Part shown: positions 1 through 7,875 of the stretch, piece by piece
How positions within the stretch are numbered: the first letter of the stretch is position 1
How the letters are laid out: each line of letters starts with the position of its first letter
NCBI GenBank assembly: GCA_013306675.1
Contig: JABLUY010000341.1
Span: forward strand, 1-30,378
DNA: 30,378 nucleotides
Origin: Thraustochytrium sp. TN22
Taxonomy: Eukaryota; Sar; Bigyra; Thraustochytrida; Thraustochytriidae
Reading direction: 5' to 3'
The notes under the pieces: model-generated
Seen by the model: only the letters and a program-made list of their open reading frames with translations
The model's database searches: none
What the model was told of the DNA's origin: nothing
Made by a program: the position numbers and the translations under genes

Positions 1-418
1 GAGTGCGCGGCGCGCGCCCCCGCCCGGCGCAGCGCCCGCCCGCCGGCCCGGCCCGGCCCGGCGCGGCCCGGCGCGGCCCGGCGCGGCCCCGCGGCGGAGC
101 GGCGGCCGCGGGGATCGGAGCAAGCGACGAGCGAGCGAGCGCGGCGCGGCGTTGGCGAGACGAGAAGCGCGCCCGCGACGGCGGCGCGGCAGAGGCGCGC
201 GAGCAGGGAGGGCGCGCGGCGCGGCGGCGCGACCGGCGGCGCGCGCGAGCCCGCGCGAGCCGCTCGCGGCCCGGCCGTCGCGGAGCGGGCGGGCGGGCGG
301 ATCGTTCGAACTGGCAGGCATCGGCGAGCCTGTGCACCCGGGGCGCGTGGAGGCGCTGCTGCTGCTGCTGCTGCTGCTGCTGCGGCTCGTCGGCGGCGGC
401 GGGAGCGGCGCGGGGAGG
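1..418. other. GC-rich 5' flank of the first gene, with short tandem repeats
   Basis: This stretch is almost entirely G and C. It contains three near-perfect copies of a 10-mer (gcgcggcccg, 61-89) and a (GCT)n run at about 355-383. The frame of the downstream gene stays open through it, but the translation is Arg/Ala/Pro/Gly-rich and then poly-Leu, with no ATG before 419. I therefore read it as promoter/5'UTR. An upstream exon or an N-terminal extension beyond the window edge cannot be excluded. Confidence 0.5.
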
Positions 419-1547
419 ATGAATCAGATCAAGCACCTGGCGCGACGCAAGTCGTCAGGGATCAAGACGCTGCGCGGCTGGAAGAGCTCGGTGGGCCTGG
501 GCGCCGGCAACGCGCTGCCGGGCGACTCGAAGCGCGCCGCGGCGCCAACATCGTCGTCGAGGCCGTCGTCAGGCTCGCACCCGAATGTGCTGCTGTCCGC
601 GAGCGCAGGCGAGGTGGATCCGAACGACGCCCTGCACCTGGTGGCGCTGTACGTGAGTCAGCTCGGGTTTGACCGCGCGCTGGCGACCAAGGTGCTGCGC
701 AAGTTCAAGCGGCACGGCGCGGCCCGCGAGGATGCCATATGCGCGCAGTACCAAAAGTACCGCGACCTGGAGGACGCGGCCTGCATCGAAGAGCTGCTGC
801 TGAGCCTGCTGCCGGAGAAGAACCGCATCAAGTGTCTGCGGCACCTGTACGGCCGCCTCCTGCGGTGCAATGACTTTTACCGCGCGCTCACGCGGGCCGT
901 CCCGGACGAGGAGCGCCTGAGCTTCGAGGTGAAGCTGCTGCAGAGCATGCGCCGCGAGAACATCCTGCCCAACCGGTACCTGGCTGTAGCGCCGCGCGGC
1001 GCCGTGTACATTGTGCGCCGCGGCGCCGTGCGCATCTCCATGAAGGGCACGGTGGTGGCAACGCTCGAGCAGGGCGCCATCTTTGAGGTCTGTGTGCTGT
1101 CGAGCCACTACGTCACCATCCACCGCCTCAGTGAGGGCGCCGACGCACGCGCGCTCGGCCTCGGCGTTCACACCAACAGTGCCTTCGACGTGGTGGACCC
1201 AACCGCGGAGGGCGGCTCGGATGCGGAGGGCCAGCGCCAACGCCGTCGTCAGCGCCATGCCTCGGCCGGCGACCGCGCGCATGCGCTTCTCGCTGACCAG
1301 CGGGCGTACGCGCACGAAGATGACGAGGATGACGAAGACGACGACGAAGACGACTACGAGGGCTTGGGTGAGGACGAGGAAGATGAGGTAGACGAGGACG
1401 AGGCGGAAGCGGAGGCTGAGGCGCTCGACAGCGCCGCAGACCATGCGCCCACGTTTGGGAGCACTGTCTTCCGGCTTTCGCGGTCAACGCGGCTGCAGCG
1501 CCGCGGCACGAGCGGGTCGCGCGGGCCAGGCAATGGTGGCGGTGGCG

Positions 1548-1579
<32 letters not shown>

Positions 1580-2920
1580 GATCCGAGCTCCTCGGCGCCC
1601 AGCTCGTTGCGCGGCGCGAGCAGCGCTGAGTTTGACGAGGACGACCTGACCGAAGACTCGGACAGCGCAGCGAGCCGTGCGGCGAGCGCGGCGTCGTCCT
1701 TCTCTTCGCGGGGCGGCGCCACGTTCGCCTCGGGCGCGGCGCCGCTGCCGCCTGCGCCGCTGCCGCTGCAGATGCGCTCTTTGTCGGGGTCGCTGCCGCC
1801 CCTGAGTGGCGAGGCGGGAGGCACGCCCGGCGGCAGCGGTCGCGGTGCGCGCTACGCGTCAGGCCGCCGCCGCTCGCTGGTAAATGCCTTTGGCATGCGT
1901 GCGCGCGTCCTCGAGGCGGCCGGCGAGGGCCACCACGCGCCGCTGCACCATGGAATGGCGCACGGCGACGCGCACGCGCACGAGCGTGGCCACCGCGGGC
2001 CGGCGCACCCGGCCGATAAGCGTCGCAGCCTGGCCATCAAGGCGGACCGCGACGTGCAGACGTACCCGTTCAACTCGGTCAACATCTGCGCGGTTGAGCA
2101 GGAGGCGACGCTCGACAGCTTGCTGGCGCTCGGCACGCCCGCTGGCGCTGCCGCCGTCGGAGGCAACGGCGCCGACGGCGCGTACGCGCACGGCTGCGAG
2201 CTGGGCGTCCTCAGCGCCGACACGCTGCGCGCGCTCGTCGCGGAGCATCCTAGCGTGGCTCGCAATCTCGAGGTGCTCGTGGTCTCTGTTGACGTCCAGG
2301 TGGAGAAGGAGGCCGAGGATCTGCGGCGCAAGCAGGAGCAGACGCGGCGTAAGCTCGAGCTCGAACACCGCCAGGCCACCAACCGCGAACTCGAGCGCGC
2401 CTGCCGGGCCGGCTCGGTGCAGCGCGTGCACGAGGCCGTCGTGGCCGGTGGCTCCTTTACCGAGGCCCTCGACGAGACCGGCGCCACGGCGCTGCACCTG
2501 GCGGCCATCTTCGGCCATACCGAGGTGGTCTCGCTGCTGCTGCGCCTGGGCGCCGATCCATGCGTCAAGGACCGCGAGGAGCGCACCCCGCTGCACTTGT
2601 GCTGTCTTGTGGGGGCCTGGGACGCCACCACCTGCGCCACGCTCGTGCGCCTGCTCAGCAAGCGCGGCCTAAGTCTGCAGGAGCGCGATAAGTGGGGCAA
2701 CACGCCCGTGCACCTGGCTGCCAGCACCGGCGACAAGGCACTCCTTTCTGTATTCATGAGCGAGCTCGGCGCCGCCGACGCCGCCGCCGGCAAGGCTGAC
2801 ACCTCCTCCGTGCTCACCATTCGCAACGAGGAAGGCTTCACTGCGCTCGAGCTATGCTCCGGCATCGACTCGCGCCGCATCCTCAAGCCCAAGACGCACA
2901 TCGTGGCCAACGTGCGCTGA
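419..2920 (+). CDS. Pore-less CNG/HCN-like C-linker + split cyclic-nucleotide-binding-like domain + ankyrin protein
   Basis: 833 residues from the ATG at 419, which has A at -3 and is the first ATG in the frame. Residues ~75-160 resemble the C-linker of CNG/HCN/AKT channels: a YVSQLGFDRALATKVLRKF helix, then LPEKNRIKCLRHLYGRLL. They run into a CNBD-like beta-roll (LPNRYLAV...VYIVRRGAVRI..GTVVATLEQGAIFEV). At ~260-545 this fold is interrupted by a disordered insert with Asp/Glu, poly-Gly and Ser-rich tracts. It seems to resume near SVNICAVE...CELGVLSADTLRALVAEHP. A coiled coil (~625-660) and three to four ankyrin repeats (~685-815, e.g. GATALHLAAIFGHTEVVSLL) follow. Plant AKT K+ channels have the same order after their pore, but no transmembrane segment is visible here. 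The phosphate-binding cassette (FGExxLL...R in the family) is degraded, so ligand binding is doubtful. It is probably a cytosolic scaffold or regulator. Confidence 0.7.
1534..1580 (+). repeat. GGC/GGT trinucleotide run encoding poly-Gly
   Basis: An uninterrupted run of glycine codons inside the disordered insert of the CNBD-ankyrin gene. It follows the acidic Asp/Glu-codon tract at about 1315-1430. Both are low-complexity, in-frame expansions likely to vary between strains. Confidence 0.8.
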
Positions 2921-3588
2921 CCCGGGTCGATCGCCGTCCATCTCTGTGACTCTTCACACACTCTGACGATGACATGATGATAGCTGGCTTCTTGATAGAG
3001 GTAGGTAGAGACCCCCCTGATCAATGTTCGTGTTGAAGCCGGCTGGCTCGCGAGAGAAGAACAGCGCTATGCTCTTTCAACGCATCATTTGCGGCCGAGG
3101 CCAAGGCCGCGCACGTCCTCGTCGTCCAGGTACAGGATAGAAGAAGGAAGGAGGTCCCTGACGAGCTTCCGGGCCGCGAGTCTCAAATTATCCCGAGTCC
3201 AGCCGAGCTCGGCGCAGAGCAGAGCTGCAAGTCTCGGCGCAGGCTCGCCGAGGCCGAGGCCGAGGTCCCTCACGTCCTCCAGGTACAGGACAGAAGAAGG
3301 AAGGAGGTCCCTGTCGAGCTTCCGGGCCTCGAGTCTCAAATTATCCCGGGTCCAACCAAGCCCGGCGCAGAGCAGAGCAGAGCAGAGCGGCGACGGCGCG
3401 CGGCGGCGGCGGCGGCGCGGCGGCGGCGGCGGCGCGAGGCGCGCGGCGCGGGCCCCGAGGCCTGCCCCGGAGGCCGGCCGGCCGCCTCTGGCGCGGCGGC
3501 GCAGGCGGCGGCGCAGGCTGCGGCGCAGGCGGCGGCGCGGGACGGGCGGCGCAGCGCGGCGTCGTCGTCGCGGGCGTCGCGATCCAAC
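2921..3588. other. Spacer between two + strand genes, holding a 153-bp direct repeat
   Basis: 3' flank of the CNBD-ankyrin gene and 5' flank of the DNAJC11-like gene. The left part is mixed composition. The middle holds the direct repeat annotated separately. From about 3385 to 3560 it becomes an extremely GC-rich run of ggc/gcg triplets leading up to the ATG. No recognisable coding sequence: the open frames on both strands follow the repeat and the GC bias. Confidence 0.6.
3094..3376. repeat. Two-copy direct repeat, period 153 bp
   Basis: Copy 1 is about 3094-3225 and copy 2 about 3248-3376. Over the 100-base core (3126-3225 versus 3279-3378) I count about 7 mismatches. The period is a multiple of three, so a frame on either strand survives both copies: the minus frame repeats a motif LGWTRDNLRL, the plus frame repeats SLKLSRVQPS. 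No protein family is recognised. It could be a recent local tandem duplication in a 5' flank or a fragment of a dispersed repeat family. Confidence 0.8.
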
Positions 3589-5835
3589 ATGGGCGGCGGC
3601 GCGCGCGGGCGCGCGCGCGGCGGGGAGCGCGGTGAGGACGGCGAGGTGGACTACTACGCGCTGCTGAACGTGGCCCGGCATGCGCCGCGAGATGAGATCA
3701 AGGCCGCGTACACGCGGCTAGCCAGGCTGCTGCACCCGGACAAGCGCCAGCGGCAGAAGCTGCGGCAGGTGGAGAACGGGAACGGCGCCGGGATTGACGC
3801 GGAGCTGGAGGCGCGCGAGGCGCAGGAGCTCTTCATTTTGGTGGACCGCGCGTACAAGGTGCTGAGCGACGACGCGGAGCGCGCCGTGTACGACACCTTC
3901 GGCCATGAGGGCCTGACGGCGCTGCACAACGTGCAGGCGGAGCGCGGCGCGGCGCGGCGGCGCGAGGTGCTCTTCTTGCAAAAGCAGCAGCGACAGTCGC
4001 ATCTGAACACGCATCTGACGACGCTGGGCTTCGTGGACGAGCGCGGCGCGGCGCTGCGCGAAAAGGTGCTGGGCCAGGTGCAGCTAGAGCGCGAGCTGGC
4101 AGCCTCGGCGCGCTACAATGTGCGCGGCGCGGTGCAGCTCAACATGGACGCGCGCGGCCTGCTGGGCCACGCCTTTGAGCCGCTTTCCGAGTACGACCTG
4201 TACGACGGCGCGCGCACGCTGCGCTTCGAGGCGCCCTCGATGCGCGCCGTCCTGGTGCAGCAGTCCGTGGAGGCGGCGCTCTCCAGCAAGGACCGGCTAA
4301 CGCTGCAGGCGCAGGCCATGGCGCGCCAAAACGCCGGCGGCTACAGCGCGAGCGTTACGCACGAGCGCGAGATCAACGAGTCCACCACCTCGGAGGTCTC
4401 GGTGACGACGAGCTCGCGCGACCCGCTGGCCCTCTCGCTAAAGGGCGGCCGTGTGCTGGACCAGTTCAGCAAGGGCTCACTCGAGTTCGTGGTGCGCGAG
4501 GGCGGTCGCACCGGGCTCAACGTTCAGGCGGCGCGCAAGCTCACCGATACGCTCACGGGCGTCCTGCAGCTCGGCTTCGGCGTGGAGTCCGGCGTGCTCG
4601 TGCAGGTGCAGCGCGCGTCGCGCTTTGGCACGCAGCGCTACCGTTCCAAGCGCGAGCAGGAGGACGAGTACTACGAGAGCTACTACGGCGGCGCCGACGA
4701 GCACGACGAGAGCGGCCAGCACGCGGACGACGCCGGGGAGGCCGGCTTCGCGCAGCATGCCTCGCGCCCGACGGTGCCGACGGAGGAGGAGGACGACAAG
4801 ACGGGCGAGGCGCTGGCGCGAACCATGTTTAGCAACGGCTCCGCCATGCTCTTCGTCAGCGAGAGCGGCTTTGGCCTGCACGCGAACTGGGCGCGCAGCT
4901 TCTCGCGCCGCACGAGCGGCCGCATCGGCATCAAGTTCGGCGCCAGTAACGTCGAGATCGACCTCACGTCCTCGCGCGCGCTCTCGGCGCACTCCAAGGG
5001 CAGCGTGGCGCTCGCCGTGGGCATTGGCGGCGTCACGCTTACTTTGCGCTACGACCGCGGCGGCCTGCGCTACTCCGTGCCGCTCGCGCTCACCTCCACG
5101 CTCTCCTTCGGCGCCGCCGTCGTCGGCGGCTTCATCCCGGCCTTTACCAACTACCTCGTGAGTCAGCTCCTCATCCCCTTTCACCAGCGCCGCCAGGCGC
5201 GCCTCGAGTATGAGATGGCGCTCGCGCTCTTCGAGGCGCGCAAGAAGGCGCAGTTGCAGCTGCGCATCATGACCTCTGCCGCAGAGAACAAGCGTGCGCG
5301 CGCCGAGAAGGCTTCGGGCCTCGTCATTCTCCGCGCGCGCTACGGCCGCGCGCTTCACGAGCCCTGCGACTGGCGCCCGGTCCTCGAGCCCAACCTCGAC
5401 GATTTCGTGCAGCGCGAGGCCGCGCGCCCGCGCGTGCCCAGCGACTGGGACATCGAGGAGGACCAGGCCGCCGCTGGCCCCGGCGCTTCTTCGGCCCGCG
5501 ACGCGGCTGAGGAGGTTGTGCGCCCGCCGCACGACCCGAGCATCTACGATGAGCACCCGCCCAACATTGACGTCACGGACCAGCTTAGCTACTTTGCCCG
5601 CGAGACCTCGCTCGAGCTCCACAGCGGCACCTCCAAGGCCAACCTCCTCGGCTTTTACAACCCGTGCCTCGCCACGCCCCACGCCCCACCGCGCCTCTAT
5701 GTGCGCTACAAGCTCGGCAGCTGGGTCTACGAGGTTACCTGCGACGACCTTGAGCCCCTCGAGCTTCCCAGCGTGCGCGCCACCCTCATTGGCAACACTT
5801 TCTCCCAGCAGGCTGCCGACTTTGCCGACCGATGA
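3589..5835 (+). CDS. DNAJC11-like J-domain protein (mitochondrial membrane organisation)
   Basis: 748 residues; the ATG at 3589 directly precedes the J domain. The J domain (residues ~21-110) starts DYYALLNV, has the HPD motif at 49-51 that stimulates Hsp70 ATPase, and carries a ~25-residue insert before helix III. A long central region (~150-500) of alternating beta-strand character matches the beta-barrel-like region of DNAJC11. It contains an acidic Tyr/Asp/Glu insert at ~354-408. A hydrophobic stretch (~505-531) and a charged coiled coil (~531-590) follow. The C-terminus (~655-745, IDVTDQLSYFARETSLEL...GFYNPC...YEV) matches the DUF3395 domain specific to DNAJC11. Known family members associate with the mitochondrial outer membrane and the MICOS/SAM bridging complex that shapes cristae. 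The same role is inferred here. No N-terminal presequence is evident, as expected for the family. Confidence 0.85.
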   Translation: MGGGARGRARGGERGEDGEVDYYALLNVARHAPRDEIKAAYTRLARLLHPDKRQRQKLRQVENGNGAGIDAELEAREAQELFILVDRAYKVLSDDAERAVYDTFGHEGLTALHNVQAERGAARRREVLFLQKQQRQSHLNTHLTTLGFVDERGAALREKVLGQVQLERELAASARYNVRGAVQLNMDARGLLGHAFEPLSEYDLYDGARTLRFEAPSMRAVLVQQSVEAALSSKDRLTLQAQAMARQNAGGYSASVTHEREINESTTSEVSVTTSSRDPLALSLKGGRVLDQFSKGSLEFVVREGGRTGLNVQAARKLTDTLTGVLQLGFGVESGVLVQVQRASRFGTQRYRSKREQEDEYYESYYGGADEHDESGQHADDAGEAGFAQHASRPTVPTEEEDDKTGEALARTMFSNGSAMLFVSESGFGLHANWARSFSRRTSGRIGIKFGASNVEIDLTSSRALSAHSKGSVALAVGIGGVTLTLRYDRGGLRYSVPLALTSTLSFGAAVVGGFIPAFTNYLVSQLLIPFHQRRQARLEYEMALALFEARKKAQLQLRIMTSAAENKRARAEKASGLVILRARYGRALHEPCDWRPVLEPNLDDFVQREAARPRVPSDWDIEEDQAAAGPGASSARDAAEEVVRPPHDPSIYDEHPPNIDVTDQLSYFARETSLELHSGTSKANLLGFYNPCLATPHAPPRLYVRYKLGSWVYEVTCDDLEPLELPSVRATLIGNTFSQQAADFADR

Positions 5836-6174
5836 TGACACCTTGACGATACAAAAGAATTGCAGATTTTGCCCCCGACGAAGACACTTTCGTTTGAAGC
5901 TACTAGCTTGGAACAAGCCGGTGCAGTTCGCTGGCACCCGCCGCGCGGCCCCTCTCCTATCTCACAAGTGCCACGGTCGCGCCGGCCGCGCCCGTGCTGC
6001 AGGTGATTGTGCACGCGCGCGAGGCCATGGGCGGCAGGCGCATGGCGCGCACGGTGAGAGAGGAGATGGATGTGCAGGAGGTCGCTTGAAGGCTCAGAGC
6101 GAGATCATGTGCACATCACGCAGAGTCAAGCAGCCAAACTGCCAAAGCACTGTCGAACTCTTCTTTTCGCCTTT
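5836..6174. other. Convergent 3' spacer
   Basis: Between the stop of the DNAJC11-like gene (+) and the stop of the GET2-like gene (-). It is less GC-rich than the genes and must hold both 3'UTRs and polyadenylation sites. I see no AATAAA consensus, no tandem repeat and no supported coding sequence. Confidence 0.6.
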
Positions 6175-7462
6175 TCACAAGCTAATGGCGGTGACGAAGA
6201 CGAAGACAACCAGCATCGTGTCGTCGACCATGGCTCGCATCAGACCGCTCATCTCCAGTGCCTGAGCCAGCGGCGGGAACATCCCCGCGACGCGGCTAAA
6301 CATGCTGGGCTGCTCCTGCCCCTGTCGCGGGTACTGCGCGCTCTCAACGAGCGAAAATTGCGTGCCAGAGATCGCCGAGATTACCAGGTGCAGTGCGCAG
6401 CGAAGGCAAAACACCAGCACTGGAATAGAGAGGTAGCCGCCGGCCAGGCTAGGCAAGAGCGGCGCAACCGGGTCCAGCGAGAGGCTGCCGGCCTTGTCGG
6501 CCCCGGCGACCGAGCCGAAGCCCTCGTCGGCCGCATCATCGTCGCCAAATGTCAGGCGTACTTCGTCCTCGTCCTCGTCGGCGTACACGGGAGTCTCCGC
6601 AACCGCCCTGGCTGCATCTGGGGCAATCAGGCCACCGAACTGGCGAAAGTGCCATGCCAGGGCAGCCGCTAGTGCGAGCAAAATGACCTGCCGCGCCCAA
6701 AACTCGCGCATGCCCCAGCGGTCGCGCTGCAGCTTCTCGCGAAGCGCCGTCACAGCCGCGGAGGCCTCCTCCACCTCCTGCGCGGGCTCGCCGCCCAGCG
6801 CGGTGCTCGAGCTTGCGCTGGCCACACCCGGCTTGCGCTGGCGCAGCTCCCCCTTGGCAGGCTCCGGCGTGGGCGGCTCGGGGTCTGGCGCGGGCGGCGC
6901 CTCGGGCAGCTCCACCACGGGCGCCTTCTCGGCCGCCTTTTGCCAGCGCTGCTCCCAGCGCGCGAGCTTGGGCTCGCCGTCCTCCTGCGGCTCGTCACTC
7001 CCGGCCTCGGGCGCGGACCGCTGCCCGCTGGCCTCGTCGCGGAACTCACGCTCGGCGTCCTTGGCCACGCTGTCGCGCGACCCGGTCAGCAGCCCCATGC
7101 GGCCTTCCTCGCCCTGCTTGAGGATCTTCTGGCGCCGCTTCCACGCGCGCAGCTGCGTCGCCTCGTCGTCCTCGTCAGTCTCCGCGGCTCCGCTCGCCGC
7201 GAGGCCAGCGCACGCCGCTCGCACGCCGCTGGCGCCTGCCTGCGCCCTCCTCGCCACCTACCTGCGCCGCGGACAGCCCCGGCGGCGGCTGCGCCGCGGC
7301 CTGCTCGCCGCCCGCGCTGCCGCCGCCCTCCACCATCTTCGTGCCCGCCTCGCCCGCGCTCGCCGTCGCGCCGGCCGGGGCGGCGGCGGCGGCGGCGGCG
7401 GCGGGCTCCTGCTCGCGCATCTCGTCCGCCGCCGCGTCCAGCAGCGCGTCGTCGTCCGCCAT
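6175..7462 (-). CDS. GET2/CAML-like ER receptor subunit for tail-anchored protein insertion (one predicted intron)
   Basis: Two frames join across a predicted intron. Exon 1 (7462-7262) starts at an ATG, is 67 codons, acidic and Ala-rich. Exon 2 is 7152-6175, giving 392 residues. Just after the junction lies a basic segment, LRAWKRRQKILKQGEEG, resembling the N-terminal Arg/Lys-rich motif with which GET2/CAMLG binds the GET3/TRC40 ATPase. A long Pro/Glu/Ala linker follows. Then come three hydrophobic segments: ~217-236 (QVILLALAAALAW), ~298-325 (PVLVFCLRCALHLVI), and one ending exactly at the C-terminus, ~375-392 (MLVVFVFVTAIS). A cytosolic basic N-terminus, a linker and three C-terminal helices are the GET2/CAML architecture. 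Family sequences are very divergent, so the call rests on architecture and the basic motif. The alternative is an unrelated three-helix ER protein. Confidence 0.55.
7153..7261 (-). other. Predicted spliceosomal intron in the GET2-like gene
   Basis: On the minus strand the donor reads CAG|GTAGGT, in phase 0 after codon 67. A branch-point-like CTGAC lies at 7178-7174, about 20 bases before a CAG acceptor (7155-7153), again in phase 0. The length would be 109 bases. A second acceptor, GAG at 7182-7180, gives 82 bases and adds TDEDDEATQ to the protein. Without the intron the two halves are in different frames and exon 2 has no ATG. This is the only clear intron in the window. Confidence 0.6.
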
Positions 7463-7875
7463 GATGGGCTTGGTTGGCGCGTTTGCGTTTTGGAGCACAG
7501 CGCCGAGTCCGAGTTCAAGACAGACCAGCGCAGCAGGTCCGTGGTGCAGTAAAGGCGAGGGCGAGGACGAGACGAGAATGAGGATGAGGACGAGAATGAG
7601 CGAGAGAGAGGACGAAAGAGAGGACGAGGACGAGGACGAGGACGAGAGGACCAAGACGAGAGTGAGGTTGAGGACGACCATGACTAGAAAACCTCGTGCT
7701 CCTCTCGGTCTGCGTCCTCGTCTTGGTTTTTGACCAGGAAAAGGCTTCCGACAGAGCGAGGCGCTGCATGTGGCACAAGCCTCTTCGCTGAATCGTGTCC
7801 ATCACATCAACTCGTTCTTGCTCTTTACTTGCTCTTTATGTGTCCTTTTATGCAGGCCGCGGCCAGGAAATCAGA
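7463..7875. other. Spacer between PI4K and GET2-like genes (both -), with a purine-rich tract
   Basis: 3' flank of the PI4K gene and promoter/5'UTR of the GET2-like gene. The main feature is a long purine-biased tract on the + strand (about 7550-7680), built from GAGGAC/GACGAG-like hexamers. It is perfect over about 7620-7650, so the GET2-like transcript would start near a polypyrimidine (CCTCGT)n tract. No coding sequence is supported. Confidence 0.6.

Noticed and set aside
152-418. N-terminal extension of the CNBD-ankyrin gene upstream of 419
   Set aside because: The frame is open but lacks an ATG. The translation is Arg/Ala/Pro-rich, then poly-Leu from a CTG repeat, as expected from GC bias rather than a real protein.
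3085-3681. Minus-strand reading frame of 198 codons containing the repeated LGWTRDNLRL motif
   Set aside because: It overlaps the DNAJC11-like start antisense, is half Arg-rich translation of a GC tract, and its repetition simply mirrors the 153-bp DNA repeat.
4477-5937. 486-codon minus-strand frame opposite the DNAJC11-like gene
   Set aside because: The + strand carries clear J-domain and DUF3395 sequence. The antisense translation is Ala/Arg/Val/Leu-rich with no motif.
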